From: Saccharofermentans sp.
GTDB taxonomy: Bacteria; Bacillota; Clostridia; Saccharofermentanales; Saccharofermentanaceae
DNA: 58,898 nt
Assembly: GCA_024692235.1 (NCBI GenBank)
Contig: JAILMW010000020.1
Location: forward strand, 1 to 58,898
Direction of reading: 5' to 3'
The translations under genes were made by a program, and so were the position numbers. Each line of letters begins with the position of its first letter. Position 1 is the stretch's first letter. Positions 41,028-49,549 of this stretch are shown piece by piece. The notes beneath the pieces were generated by a model. It saw only the letters and a list, made by a program, of their open reading frames with translations. It ran no database searches and was not told the DNA's origin.

Positions 41028-42206
41028 TCAGTTGAACCTCAGAGCATCGATAGGCTTCATGGAAGATGCTTTCTTCGCGGGGTAAAGGCCGAAGATCACA
41101 CCAACTCCCATAGAGAAGAGGACCGCCACTATTACTACTACCGGCGACAGACCGAAGCTGACATTACCTATGATGTTTATAAGCTGCATCGCAAGCCAGG
41201 AGAAGCCTATACCTATAAGGCAGCCCATTACGCTTAAGACTATCGCCTCAATAAGGAACTGAAGCATAATGACGGAAGGTCTCGCGCCGATAGCCTTTCG
41301 TATACCTATCTCTCGAGTTCTTTCCGTAACAGATACCAACATGATGTTCATGATACCGATACCGCCAACCAGAAGTGATATCCCTGCGATACCTCCGAGA
41401 AGTATAGAGAGGATACCTGTGATCTTACCCATCTGATCCGAGATCTGCGATTCGTTATATATGCTGTACCCCTCTTCGTCTCCGGGGAATCTCCTGATAA
41501 GATAGTCCTTGATATCACTTTCCGTCTGATCAAGATCATCAACGGCGGAGACAGAGAAGGACCATACGCACATATCCTTGCCGGGAATGAGCCTTACAAG
41601 AGTCGTATAAGGCATATAAGCTCTGTAAGGAGTACCCATCATAAGCATCATCATGCTGTTGCTCTGCTTCTCCATTACGCCGATTATCGTAAAGCTTCTT
41701 CCTCCAAGCTTTACCGTCTCACCTACGCAGTCTGATCTTCCGACTACGTCTACCGCAAGTTCATGGCTTACGACGATGACATTCGTATTGTTATCCAGAT
41801 CGGGGTTCATGAAGAATCTTCCCGCTTCAAGCTTTATGCCCTGTATCTCGGCAAGTTCGGGGGTAGTTCCTATGGCTACTGCTCTTACGCTCTTGGTCAT
41901 GGAAGTTACCTCACCTACTCCGTATGTCTGAGGAGCAACAGCCTTTACGGACTCTATGGAAGCTATATCAGTGCGAAGCTCCTCAAGAGATATTGGCACT
42001 CCCCTGACATCCGAGATATCGACGTCGATCTGATCGGTACCGAGCTCATTTATGGAATCGGTGATGGAGCCGGTAGCGCCCGTTACCAGGGACACCAGCA
42101 CGACCAGCGAGAATACGCCGATAATGACACCGAGCATGGTAAGGAAAGATCTCATCTTATTGGACATGATGGACTTGAGCGCCATCTTTACGGATTGAAT
42201 AAGCAT
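41028..42206 (-). CDS. MacB-like ABC transporter permease
   Basis: 392 residues. N-terminal membrane helix (~20-42), a large external MacB-type periplasmic-core domain (~45-250) and three C-terminal FtsX-type helices (~265-290, 320-345, 355-380). MKSIMSNKMRSFLTMLGVIIGV and the RTREIGIRKAIGARP motif are typical. With the ATPase and adaptor upstream it forms an export or mechanotransmission system of the MacAB type used for peptides, lipoproteins or antimicrobials. Its start overlaps the ATPase stop by one base. Confidence 0.94.
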   Translation of the reverse strand: MLIQSVKMALKSIMSNKMRSFLTMLGVIIGVFSLVVLVSLVTGATGSITDSINELGTDQIDVDISDVRGVPISLEELRTDIASIESVKAVAPQTYGVGEVTSMTKSVRAVAIGTTPELAEIQGIKLEAGRFFMNPDLDNNTNVIVVSHELAVDVVGRSDCVGETVKLGGRSFTIIGVMEKQSNSMMMLMMGTPYRAYMPYTTLVRLIPGKDMCVWSFSVSAVDDLDQTESDIKDYLIRRFPGDEEGYSIYNESQISDQMGKITGILSILLGGIAGISLLVGGIGIMNIMLVSVTERTREIGIRKAIGARPSVIMLQFLIEAIVLSVMGCLIGIGFSWLAMQLINIIGNVSFGLSPVVVIVAVLFSMGVGVIFGLYPAKKASSMKPIDALRFN

Positions 42207-42922
42207 CAGACGGCACCTCCTCTTCGGGGAGCCGCCTGCTCACCGTTCGCATCGTATGTGATATCGCTGACCTTGCCGTCCATTATCCTGATGCTGCGCT
42301 GGGCCTGACATGCGACCGAGTCGTCATGAGTAATAAGGACAATAGTATTGCCCTGCTTGTTAAGTTCCTTAAATATGCTCATGATCTGCTTGCCCGTAGC
42401 GGAATCCAGATTACCGGTAGGCTCGTCGGCAAGGAAAAGTGAAGGCTTGGCGGCCATTGCTCTTGCTATGGCAACACGCTGCTGCTGTCCTCCCGACATC
42501 TGGTTAGGAGTATGTCCTCTTCTTGTATAAAGATCTACCATCTCCAGCGCTTCCTTGACCCTGACCTTACGCTCCGAAGCCTTTACTCCCTGGTAGATAA
42601 GCGGGAGCTCCACATTCTCTTCGGCGGTCATAGTGGATATAAGATTAAAGCTCTGGAATATAAATCCGATCTTCTTATTCCTTATCTTGGCTAGCGCCTT
42701 CTCCGAGTATCTCTCGATAGGCATACCGTCGAGATAATACTCACCCGAGGATGCCGTATCGAGGCATCCCATTATATTCATAAGGGTAGACTTTCCGCTT
42801 CCGGAAGGCCCTATGATACTGACGAACTCGCCCTGCTTTATATGAATATTCGCATGGTCGAGGGCATGGACCTGTTCGTCACCCATGATATATGTCTTAC
42901 AGATATCCTTAAAAACGATCAA
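42206..42922 (-). CDS. ABC transporter ATPase, MacB/LolD type
   Basis: 238 residues. Walker [13 protein letters not shown] near residue 36, signature [14 protein letters not shown], Walker [13 protein letters not shown], then the H-loop His in LITHDD. The start is taken as TTG at 42922: GGAGG lies seven bases before it, whereas the upstream in-frame GTG (42946) would put that site inside the coding region and overlap the adaptor gene. It drives the permease encoded directly after it. Confidence 0.94.
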   Translation of the reverse strand: MIVFKDICKTYIMGDEQVHALDHANIHIKQGEFVSIIGPSGSGKSTLMNIMGCLDTASSGEYYLDGMPIERYSEKALAKIRNKKIGFIFQSFNLISTMTAEENVELPLIYQGVKASERKVRVKEALEMVDLYTRRGHTPNQMSGGQQQRVAIARAMAAKPSLFLADEPTGNLDSATGKQIMSIFKELNKQGNTIVLITHDDSVACQAQRSIRIMDGKVSDITYDANGEQAAPRRGGAV

Positions 42923-42942
42923 TTTCAGACCTCCGCTAAGCG

Positions 42943-44715
42943 TCACATGAATGCCGCAAGGGGATTCTCGTCATTCTTTTCATAGTAGACGGTATCCCCC
43001 ATGGAAACACCGCTCACGATCTCTACCGTAAGGCCGTCTGATACACCCGTTGTTACGGGAACTTCTCCTGTAAGGGTACCGTCTTCCGCTATCGAAGTGT
43101 ATACAAATGTCTGGCTGCCGGACTGCTGAAGAGCCTCCATGGGTATAGACGGGACCTGATGAGCTTCGGCTATCGTAATAGTAGCATCCGCGCTCATACC
43201 AAACCTCATATTCTCGTCCATCTGAACGAGGATATCGACGTCGTACTTGGTATTGCCGGTACTTCCGTCAGCGATATTGGATACATGTATTATCTCTCCC
43301 GTATATTCCTGTCCGGGAATAGCAACGAAAGACAATACTGCCTCCTGACCTTCGTGTATGCCGAGGATATCCATCTCGTCTATCGATATCGTAAGGATAG
43401 CCGTATCAGTGTAAGCTATCGTTACGACAAGGTTCTCCGAAGTATTGGAAGAAGGCCTTCCGGAACCTACAGACAACGAACCGCCGGAAGAATAAGCGGC
43501 AGCAAGGGCACTGTACTGCGAAGCGGTCGCAGCATTATAAAGAGCCGCATAGTCAGTTGTCGGAAGCGTAGGAAGAGATGCCGTTCCTCCCGCATAGTTC
43601 TGAAGGAACTGATTAACGTCAAAATCTTCGGGAAGCTCAAAGGAAGTTCCCGCACCAACAGCAGGCGCCTCTCCTTCGGTAGCGGGGAAAACGACCATCG
43701 CTACATAGTTACCGTCATTAGAGGTCAGCGGTATAACACCTGTTGCCCCCTGAACGGAGAGCTCGGGAAGAGCACCCTGTACGAAAGTATATCCGGACTT
43801 GGGCGTCAATGTGACAGTAGCCGTATACGGTGTACCGGGAGCGAAAGTATCAGCAGCGGGCATCCAGGTAATGATGCCTGTGTAAGTATCCGTCTCGGAG
43901 ATAGTGCTCTGAGGAGCCTCTCCTGCAACGGGAGCCGTGATACTAAGGCTGCTAAGATCCGTTATGGCATTGGCAGAAGGCGTCTGTTGAGTCTGAGACG
44001 GAGCAGTCTCTTCAGTACTCTCCGAAGGAGCCGTAGTCTCGCTTGTCTCGGAAGTACTCTCCTCCGAAGGAGTTGTCGTCTCTTCGGAAGCAGACGCGCT
44101 CTCACTCGTCTCAGAACTTCCCTCTGAAGGCTCATTCTCACCCTTTATAAGAATGTCGGCATAATCATCGATAGACATACCGGCTGACTGATCCGAAGAA
44201 CCGTTACCTACTGCGGAGATAACACCGCTTTCCGTAGCAACGATGACCGGATTCATATAATACGCGGTAAGGATCTCGATCTTCGCATTAAGAAAATCCT
44301 TCCTGGTGTTATACTCCTCGACCTCATAAGTCGTCATGTCGCTCGTATCTTCCAAAGCCTTATTTATGCTGTCGAGCTCACTTTGCGCACTTACTATCGA
44401 AGACGTAATGGAGGTAGGATCGATATTGGCGATCACCTCACCTGCTTCGACCATATCTCCTACCTCTACGAGATATTCGTCGATCACAAGATCGGCAGGG
44501 ATCTTGATATCCATTGATTCATCAACTGCGATATAGCCGCCTCCCGATACCGTGCTGAAGATATCGGCAGCCTCAACCTGAGCTGAAGCCGGAAGCGCCA
44601 TCTGCGCCGCAACTTTTTCCATCTGATTATTGAGATATGCCATACCGCCGATAATGGCAATGACAACACCGCCTATTATGATAAACGGCCACTTACTTTT
44701 CTTTTTCATCTTCAT
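42943..44715 (-). CDS. HlyD/MacA-type adaptor with a large Ser/Thr/Glu-rich and Ig-like insertion
   Basis: 590 residues, against ~350-400 for usual adaptors. One N-terminal membrane anchor (~9-28), a biotinyl-lipoyl half (~45-95; VDEYLVEVGDMVEAGEVIANI), a coiled-coil arm (~100-150), then a ~40-residue Ser/Glu/Thr linker and an Ig-like domain (~260-350; YTGIITWMPAADTFAPGTPY) inserted before the second half (~395-590). The insertion probably reaches into the cell wall. AAGGAAGG lies just before the ATG; the second ATG at 44709 has better spacing. Direct GTTAA repeats with a 10-base period at 44773-44787 could bind a response regulator. Confidence 0.88.
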   Translation of the reverse strand: MKMKKKSKWPFIIIGGVVIAIIGGMAYLNNQMEKVAAQMALPASAQVEAADIFSTVSGGGYIAVDESMDIKIPADLVIDEYLVEVGDMVEAGEVIANIDPTSITSSIVSAQSELDSINKALEDTSDMTTYEVEEYNTRKDFLNAKIEILTAYYMNPVIVATESGVISAVGNGSSDQSAGMSIDDYADILIKGENEPSEGSSETSESASASEETTTPSEESTSETSETTAPSESTEETAPSQTQQTPSANAITDLSSLSITAPVAGEAPQSTISETDTYTGIITWMPAADTFAPGTPYTATVTLTPKSGYTFVQGALPELSVQGATGVIPLTSNDGNYVAMVVFPATEGEAPAVGAGTSFELPEDFDVNQFLQNYAGGTASLPTLPTTDYAALYNAATASQYSALAAAYSSGGSLSVGSGRPSSNTSENLVVTIAYTDTAILTISIDEMDILGIHEGQEAVLSFVAIPGQEYTGEIIHVSNIADGSTGNTKYDVDILVQMDENMRFGMSADATITIAEAHQVPSIPMEALQQSGSQTFVYTSIAEDGTLTGEVPVTTGVSDGLTVEIVSGVSMGDTVYYEKNDENPLAAFM

Positions 44716-44859
44716 ACCTTCCTTTCCATAATAAATGTTAGCATCTCACATCTAATAATTAACAAATAAAAGGTTAAGAAAAGTTAAAAACGCGTTCGGC
44801 CTTCTTGTCGGAGGGTTTTGAGATATAATCCTCTATAAGCGGCAAGTTGGAGGTATAAG

Positions 44860-45225
44860 ATGAACAAACCCGTAAAGGATACGATCGTGATGGCACTGCT
44901 CATTGCATTAGGCGGAGCGGTCTACTATCTGATAGTCAGGTTTACGCCTTTTGCGCCTCCATGTCTCATTAAGCTCACGACCGGCTATGAGTGCCCGTCC
45001 TGCGGAATAACACACATGTTCATCGACCTTATGCATCTGAGGATCAAAGAAGCCTTTTGGGATAATCCCTTCACATTTATCGCATGGATACCTACCGCAG
45101 CAGAAGTCCTTTATCTGAGATATATGTATTCGGCGAAGAAGGATATCCCTCGCTCCAACTATATTTTTATTTATATATTGTGTGGCTCGGCATTCCTCTT
45201 CGGCATCCTGAGAAACATCTTCTGA
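44860..45225 (+). CDS. DUF2752 small membrane protein
   Basis: 121 residues. The DUF2752 core is clear: a conserved CLIKLTTGYECPSCGITH with three cysteines near residues 35-50, then HLRIKEAFWDNPFTFIAW. Three membrane segments (~8-27, ~65-85, ~98-118). TTGGAGG is the ribosome site; a TATAAT at 44824-44829 lies 30 bases upstream. Family function is unknown. It is divergent from the ABC export operon. Confidence 0.92.
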   Translation: MNKPVKDTIVMALLIALGGAVYYLIVRFTPFAPPCLIKLTTGYECPSCGITHMFIDLMHLRIKEAFWDNPFTFIAWIPTAAEVLYLRYMYSAKKDIPRSNYIFIYILCGSAFLFGILRNIF

Positions 45226-45259
45226 CAACCTCATAATGCACTGTTTTCAACGCTTTCTA

Positions 45260-45289
45260 TTGACAATCAAATTCCGTTTAGAGTAATAT
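45260..45289 (+). promoter_or_regulatory. Promoter of the DUF4190 gene
   Basis: Perfect TTGACA (45260-45265), 18 bp, TAATAT (45284-45289). The leader is about 50 bases. Confidence 0.62.
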
Positions 45290-45348
45290 CTATTTGGTCG
45301 CAACTTGATTTTTTGCGATAATAAATCAAAATTTGGAGGGGGATTCTC

Positions 45349-45642
45349 ATGGATAATGATAATTACACAAATGCTCCCGTTATAGACGGACAGCCCGAGG
45401 ACGGTAAGGCTACCGCATCAATGGTCTGCGGTATCGTAGGTGCAGTTCTTTGCATGTGTATGCCTTTGGGTGTCGCTGCATTGGTTCTTTCCATCCTTGC
45501 CAAGAAGGCAGGTAACACGAGCGGAAAGGCTACAGCAGGTCTTATCCTCGGTATTATCATCCTTGTTCTTTGGGTAGCATCTTTGATCTTCAACCTTTCT
45601 ACAGGTTATTATCAGGAAGTTATGTCAAACCTCGGTTACTGA
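45349..45642 (+). CDS. DUF4190-domain small membrane protein
   Basis: 97 residues. After a polar N-terminus, two hydrophobic segments (~24-48, ~62-86) form the DUF4190 domain, with the typical turn ILAKKAGNTSGKATAGLILG between them. GGAGGGGG precedes the ATG. Single-gene unit with its own promoter and terminator; function unknown. Confidence 0.9.
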   Translation: MDNDNYTNAPVIDGQPEDGKATASMVCGIVGAVLCMCMPLGVAALVLSILAKKAGNTSGKATAGLILGIIILVLWVASLIFNLSTGYYQEVMSNLGY

Positions 45643-45664
45643 TAACCCATAAAAAGGAACATAG

Positions 45665-45698
45665 TAAAGCCTCGGAGCGATCCGAGGCTTTATTTTTG
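45665..45698 (+). terminator. Rho-independent terminator of the DUF4190 gene
   Basis: AAAGCCTCGG, loop AGCGAT, CCGAGGCTTT with a perfect 10-bp stem, then ATTTTTG. On the minus strand it could also stop the superoxide reductase transcript, though that T run is weak. Confidence 0.92.
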
Positions 45699-45717
45699 TC
45701 TTGATCTTTTTCTTTAC

Positions 45718-46092
45718 TCAGCTCTTCCAGAGTCCGTGAAGATTGCAATAAGCATAAGCCGTGATGATGCTTGCACCCTTAACAAGGGAGAATACCGCCT
45801 CAGGCTTATCTCCGGGATGGAGCTCTGCGATCTGGATACCTGCATCAGTCTCAAGTACGACATGAGAGATGTAGTGCTCTGCCGTCATAGGATGTTCAAC
45901 AGAACCGACCGATACCCTGACGATACCGTCTTCTTCCTTAACAACGGGAACGTGCTTCTCAACTGCCGCATCAACTGAACCTGCGATCAATTCCTTCATC
46001 TTGTCACCGCAACATACTACGGGAACCGAGCTGTCTACGAGCTTGATGATGATATTGCCGCAATGTTCGCAACGATAAAAAGTTACTGCCAT
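45718..46092 (-). CDS. dfx: Desulfoferrodoxin / superoxide reductase
   Basis: 124 residues. Reduces superoxide to hydrogen peroxide in anaerobes. The N-terminal CEHC (near residues 8-11) and VVCCGDK (near 28) supply the four cysteines of the FeCys4 centre; EKHVP, VEHPM, EHYISH and C-terminal YCNLHGLW supply the His4Cys catalytic iron site, so this is the two-iron form. The start is chosen at 46092 because AAGGAGG lies just before it. An extended -10 (TGATATAAT, 46124-46132) is the likely promoter. It protects an oxygen-sensitive cell rich in Fe-S proteins. Confidence 0.95.
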   Translation of the reverse strand: MAVTFYRCEHCGNIIIKLVDSSVPVVCCGDKMKELIAGSVDAAVEKHVPVVKEEDGIVRVSVGSVEHPMTAEHYISHVVLETDAGIQIAELHPGDKPEAVFSLVKGASIITAYAYCNLHGLWKS

Positions 46093-46123
46093 AATAATAT
46101 CCTCCTTGATATGCACTGACATC

Positions 46124-46132
46124 ATTATATCA
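46124..46132 (-). promoter_or_regulatory. Extended -10 promoter of the superoxide reductase gene
   Basis: Reverse strand TGATATAAT, a full TGnTATAAT. The -35 position falls inside the terminator of the upstream gene and matches consensus poorly, as is common with extended -10 promoters. Confidence 0.68.
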
Positions 46133-46141
46133 CGCTGATAC

Positions 46142-46168
46142 AAAAAGACCTTCCGATATCGGAAGGTC
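46142..46168 (-). terminator. Rho-independent terminator of the gene at 46196-46633
   Basis: GACCTTCCGA, TA, TCGGAAGGTC is a perfect palindrome followed on the minus strand by TTTTTG. It lies about 30 bases after the stop codon. Confidence 0.9.
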
Positions 46169-46195
46169 CTTCTTAACAGTCTGTAAACTTTGCTG

Positions 46196-46633
46196 TTAAT
46201 ATGCTCGTCTGACTTCGCTTCTGTTGGTCACTACTATGTAGATGAACATATAGAGCAGACACACGATGACCACTCCAAGACCGCTGAAGGAGTACTTCGA
46301 CACCAGGGACAGCGAGTAGAATTTATAGAAACCCTGAAGGGAGAACAACGCCGCAACATGAGCTCCCTTGATCATCAGTGATATCGAATAGATGACATAC
46401 ATGAGAAATACCACCAGCGAAGTATAAAAGCCTCCTATGGCAAGGCATCTCCCGAATCCGAGGCAGTCCTTCTTTCTCATGAAGAACAGATATATGAGCT
46501 GATAAAGAAATGTCAGCCCGAGCACGATAAGGTTTATCTTGCGAACAAGGGGGGCATTGACCCATTTGGAGACAAATACAAACACAAGATATATGAAGAA
46601 AGAGATCTCATAGAACATTCCGCCCCGTACCAT
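46196..46633 (-). CDS. Small four-helix membrane protein of unknown function
   Basis: 145 residues. Four hydrophobic segments (about 8-24, 33-51, 62-88 and 112-134) with short polar links and a C-terminal NRSEVRRAY. GGAGG lies before the ATG at a good distance. No family signature that I recognise. Confidence 0.72.
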   Translation of the reverse strand: MVRGGMFYEISFFIYLVFVFVSKWVNAPLVRKINLIVLGLTFLYQLIYLFFMRKKDCLGFGRCLAIGGFYTSLVVFLMYVIYSISLMIKGAHVAALFSLQGFYKFYSLSLVSKYSFSGLGVVIVCLLYMFIYIVVTNRSEVRRAY

Positions 46634-46715
46634 GTTCCTTACCTCCGACAGATAATACTGTTACTATTACTGTATATGGTCTCCAACCGTTTGTAAAGTA
46701 AAAGCCTTCGAAGCG

Positions 46716-47288
46716 TTATTTACCGAATAATCTCGAGAAGAATCCCTTCCCTGTTCCGGACGTATTCTTAGCCTTTGTGTCCGCAGTCTTACGCATGACG
46801 CTCTCGTTATATTTCGAGAGGTCATATGCATTGGGATAGGCTCCCGATATCTTTGAAAGCACATTCTCGTCGTCGCACTTTATCTGTATCTTAGTGCCTT
46901 CCACAGCCGCTATCTCTATAACGGAAGCGGGGTTCTGCATCCTTACGGGGTTGCTCCAAAGCTCATCATTAAAATCTGCTCTCGGCAAGCCTTGCGAGAG
47001 GATATCGTCTATCTTTGTGCCTTTCGGGAAAGCGCAGAACATACCCCAGTTCATGACCTGCATGCGATTGTCGGCGATAGCGCGGCGAAGAGATGCACCT
47101 TCTATAAAGTGATATGCTTCATTCTCAAACCTGTCGCTTTTTAAGGATACCTTCATGAATATAGGATCCCAAGGACCTGCCTCAGAGACGAGCCAGTCAT
47201 ATCTGTCGGCATCCTCCCCGAGGGCCTCGAAGAAAGGGTGCATCTTGATAAAAAGATCATTTGAAGTATTTATATATAGACCGTTCAT
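46716..47288 (-). CDS. Cytoplasmic protein of unknown function
   Basis: 190 residues, mixed alpha/beta, no signal or membrane segment. The last 20 residues are a flexible basic tail ending in GFFSRLFGK. The start at 47288 is chosen because GGAGG lies seven bases before it. It begins 11 bases after the YitT-like gene and is probably co-transcribed with it. I do not recognise the family. Confidence 0.75.
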   Translation of the reverse strand: MNGLYINTSNDLFIKMHPFFEALGEDADRYDWLVSEAGPWDPIFMKVSLKSDRFENEAYHFIEGASLRRAIADNRMQVMNWGMFCAFPKGTKIDDILSQGLPRADFNDELWSNPVRMQNPASVIEIAAVEGTKIQIKCDDENVLSKISGAYPNAYDLSKYNESVMRKTADTKAKNTSGTGKGFFSRLFGK

Positions 47289-47299
47289 TATTCCTCCAG

Positions 47300-48169
47300 T
47301 CAATCCTGAGGCCGCATATAGAACCTTCCGCTGATGCGGTCAGTCCTTATGGCATTTATAAATGCGTCAGGATCTATCTTACGTATCTCTTCCATTATAT
47401 TGGTAAGTTCGCTGCTGTCTATCACGGAATAGACCATACTTTTCTTTTTCCCTTCGTACATGCCTTCGGCATTCATCCTCGTAGCGCCGTGATTAGTAAG
47501 CTTACTGATGACTTCTGCCACCTCATGAGGATGTTCGGTAACAACAAACAGCGTATCCTTCTTATACCGCTTATATATGGTATTTACGACCTGCGTAGAA
47601 ACGTACTGGAATATCATCGAGTAAAGAGCTTTATCCCATCCGAAAAGAAAGCCGTCACAGGTCAGCACGAATACATTAAAGAGCAGTATATAGTTCCAGG
47701 CATCGATCTTGAACCTCTCGGAAATATATATCGAGATAAAATCCGTTCCTCCGGAAGTCGCCCCCGCATTAAGGCACAAAGATATGGCTACACCGCTTAT
47801 AAGTCCTCCGAATATACTTACCAGAAGCACGTCTGACGTGATGTCAAAGGACGGGATAAAGTCCGTCAGGAACGCGACTATAGCTATGGTTATACATGAG
47901 TATGCAGTGAAACGCTTCCCTATCTTCTTAAAGCTCAGGATAACGGGAAAGAGATTAAGACCTATATAGATCGGACCATACGGGATACTTACTCCGCCGA
48001 ACTTCATAACAACGCTCTGGATAAGTATCGTAAGTCCCGAGAAACCTCCCGGAAGAAGATCGCCCGATCTTACGAAGGACTTGATGTTAAAAGCCATGAT
48101 AAGGCCCGCTACGACACAGAGCAGTATGCGTTTCATACGTGAAATCGTATCATTGGACTTATTTGCCAT
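47300..48169 (-). CDS. YitT-family membrane protein (DUF161/DUF2179)
   Basis: 289 residues. About five membrane segments (~10-200) with the conserved SGDLLPGGFSGLTILIQ near the N-terminus and NAGATSGGTDFISIYIS near residue 145, then a cytoplasmic DUF2179 domain (~210-289; TVTEHPHEV-like VVTEHPHEVAEVISK, then DPDAFINAIRT). These are widespread Firmicutes proteins of uncertain transport role. AGAGGTGAG precedes the ATG at 48169, chosen over an in-frame upstream ATG without a ribosome site. Confidence 0.93.
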   Translation of the reverse strand: MANKSNDTISRMKRILLCVVAGLIMAFNIKSFVRSGDLLPGGFSGLTILIQSVVMKFGGVSIPYGPIYIGLNLFPVILSFKKIGKRFTAYSCITIAIVAFLTDFIPSFDITSDVLLVSIFGGLISGVAISLCLNAGATSGGTDFISIYISERFKIDAWNYILLFNVFVLTCDGFLFGWDKALYSMIFQYVSTQVVNTIYKRYKKDTLFVVTEHPHEVAEVISKLTNHGATRMNAEGMYEGKKKSMVYSVIDSSELTNIMEEIRKIDPDAFINAIRTDRISGRFYMRPQD

Positions 48170-48199
48170 ACATCTCACCTCTTGGCTGTATTTTAGCAC

Positions 48200-48236
48200 A
48201 ATAAAGCCCGCAAGACCTTATATGTCCTGCGGGCTT
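48200..48236 (-). terminator. Rho-independent terminator of ilvE
   Basis: Reverse strand: AAGCCCGCAGGAC pairs with GTCTTGCGGGCTTT over a short AT-rich loop, followed by ATT. It lies 20 bases after the ilvE stop. Confidence 0.85.
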
Positions 48237-48256
48237 CAGATATAAACGTATCGATA

Positions 48257-49282
48257 TTACTCGGCGATGACTCTGATCCAGCCCTCGGGTGCTTCGATGC
48301 GACCCATCTGGATGCCTGTAAGTGTATCGTAGAGTTTCTTTGTCCAGGGACCCATCTCTTCCATACCTGAAGAGAAGCAGATCTCCTTGCCGTGATCGTC
48401 GATCTTACCGACGGGAGAGATAACTGCAGCAGTACCGCAAAGTCCGCACTCTGCAAAGTTCTCGAGTTCATCGAGGAATACCTCTCTATGCTCGACCTTC
48501 ATGCCGAGATACTTCTCTGCTACTATGCACAGAGATCTTCTCGTGATGGAAGGAAGGATAGAATCGGACTTAGGAGTAACAAGTGTGCCGTCCTTAGTGA
48601 TGAAGATAAAGTTAGCTCCGCCTGTCTCCTCGACCTTTGTCCTTGTCTTGGGATCAAGGTACATATTCTCGGAATATCCCTTGTTGTGAGCATCAACGAT
48701 AGCGTGAAGGCTCATTGCATAGTTAAGACCTGCCTTGATGTGACCTGTTCCGTTGGGAGCAGCACGATCGAAGTCGGATACTCTGATAACGATGGGCTTT
48801 GCGCCGCCCTTGAAATAAGGACCTACGGGTGTACAGAAGATCCTGAACTGATAGTCGTTAGCGGGCTTAACGCCGATAACGGGGTTGATACCGAACATAT
48901 AAGGTCTAAGGTAAAGTGTAGCGCCTGAACCGTAGGGAGGTACGAAGTCGAGGTTAGCCTTTACAACGTCAAGGCAAGCCTGAACGAACTTATCCTCAGG
49001 GAATACGGGCATCTCAAGCCTTCTGCAGGAATCTGCCATTCTTGCCGCATTGAGATCAGGGCGGAAGCAAACGACTTTGCCGTCTTCAGTCCTGTATGCC
49101 TTAAGGCCTTCAAAGCATGTCTGCGCATACTGAAGAACGCCTGCACACTCACTCATAGTAACCATGGGATCGTCGATAAGGGCACCTTCATCCCAAGCTC
49201 CGTTCGTGAAGTTAGCCACGAATCTCTTGTCTGTAGGTACATAACCGAATCCCAGATTGGACCAATCGATGTCTTTGCTCAT
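48257..49282 (-). CDS. ilvE: Branched-chain amino-acid aminotransferase
   Basis: 341 residues. Class IV PLP aminotransferase that makes or degrades leucine, isoleucine and valine. The PLP lysine is in GHIKAGLNYAMSL near residue 195, followed by EETGGANFIFI and the C-terminal AVISPVGKIDDHG. The length and the YGSGATLYLRPYMFG motif place it with the mitochondrial/type II-like BCATs. AAGGTGA precedes the ATG at 49282. An extended -10 promoter (TGCTATACT, 49325-49333) lies ~45 bases upstream with no leader peptide or T-box. Confidence 0.96.
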   Translation of the reverse strand: MSKDIDWSNLGFGYVPTDKRFVANFTNGAWDEGALIDDPMVTMSECAGVLQYAQTCFEGLKAYRTEDGKVVCFRPDLNAARMADSCRRLEMPVFPEDKFVQACLDVVKANLDFVPPYGSGATLYLRPYMFGINPVIGVKPANDYQFRIFCTPVGPYFKGGAKPIVIRVSDFDRAAPNGTGHIKAGLNYAMSLHAIVDAHNKGYSENMYLDPKTRTKVEETGGANFIFITKDGTLVTPKSDSILPSITRRSLCIVAEKYLGMKVEHREVFLDELENFAECGLCGTAAVISPVGKIDDHGKEICFSSGMEEMGPWTKKLYDTLTGIQMGRIEAPEGWIRVIAE

Positions 49283-49324
49283 AGAGTTCACCTTCTTTGT
49301 CTTTAGTTAGATAAATATGTTGAC

Positions 49325-49333
49325 AGTATAGCA
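49325..49333 (-). promoter_or_regulatory. Extended -10 promoter of ilvE
   Basis: Reverse strand TGCTATACT, an extended TGn-TATACT. No clear -35 is visible. Confidence 0.65.
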
Positions 49334-49432
49334 CAAATTTCTGATATCGGGAGCCGTTAAGCGTTGCTGTTTATTGTGGTTTTGTGATGAAGAAGGCGAT
49401 TCATTGTCAAATATCGAGACTCCTTAGCCTGT

Positions 49433-49549
49433 CATCGTGAAATTCAACGTGAAATCTTCCAAGTATTAGCCGCTTATATCACGATGAGACGTCCTATCGC
49501 GAAATCCATCGTGAAATCCGTCTGAATTTCACTGCCTATTTCACGATGT
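49433..49549. repeat. Cluster of seven ATCGTGAAAT motifs in both orientations
   Basis: Plus copies: 49433-49445, 49446-49456, 49495-49507 and 49507-49519. Minus copies: 49476-49486, 49524-49535 and 49537-49549. Consensus about CATCGTGAAATCC. Two copies (49507-49517 and 49538-49548) pair as a perfect 11-bp inverted repeat; 49433-49443 and 49476-49486 pair with one mismatch. Could be operators, a REP-like element or a structured RNA. Confidence 0.75.

Noticed and set aside
43159..44127. Open frame of ~320 codons on the plus strand opposite the adaptor gene
   Set aside because: It lies wholly within the adaptor gene, lacks a ribosome site and encodes a Ser/Arg-rich product typical of an antisense shadow.
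49283..49330. Leader-peptide attenuator of ilvE
   Set aside because: No short frame with branched-chain codons and no terminator hairpin between the promoter and the ATG.
49433..49549. CRISPR-like array
   Set aside because: Repeats are only ~11 bases, occur in both orientations, have irregular spacing and no cas genes.
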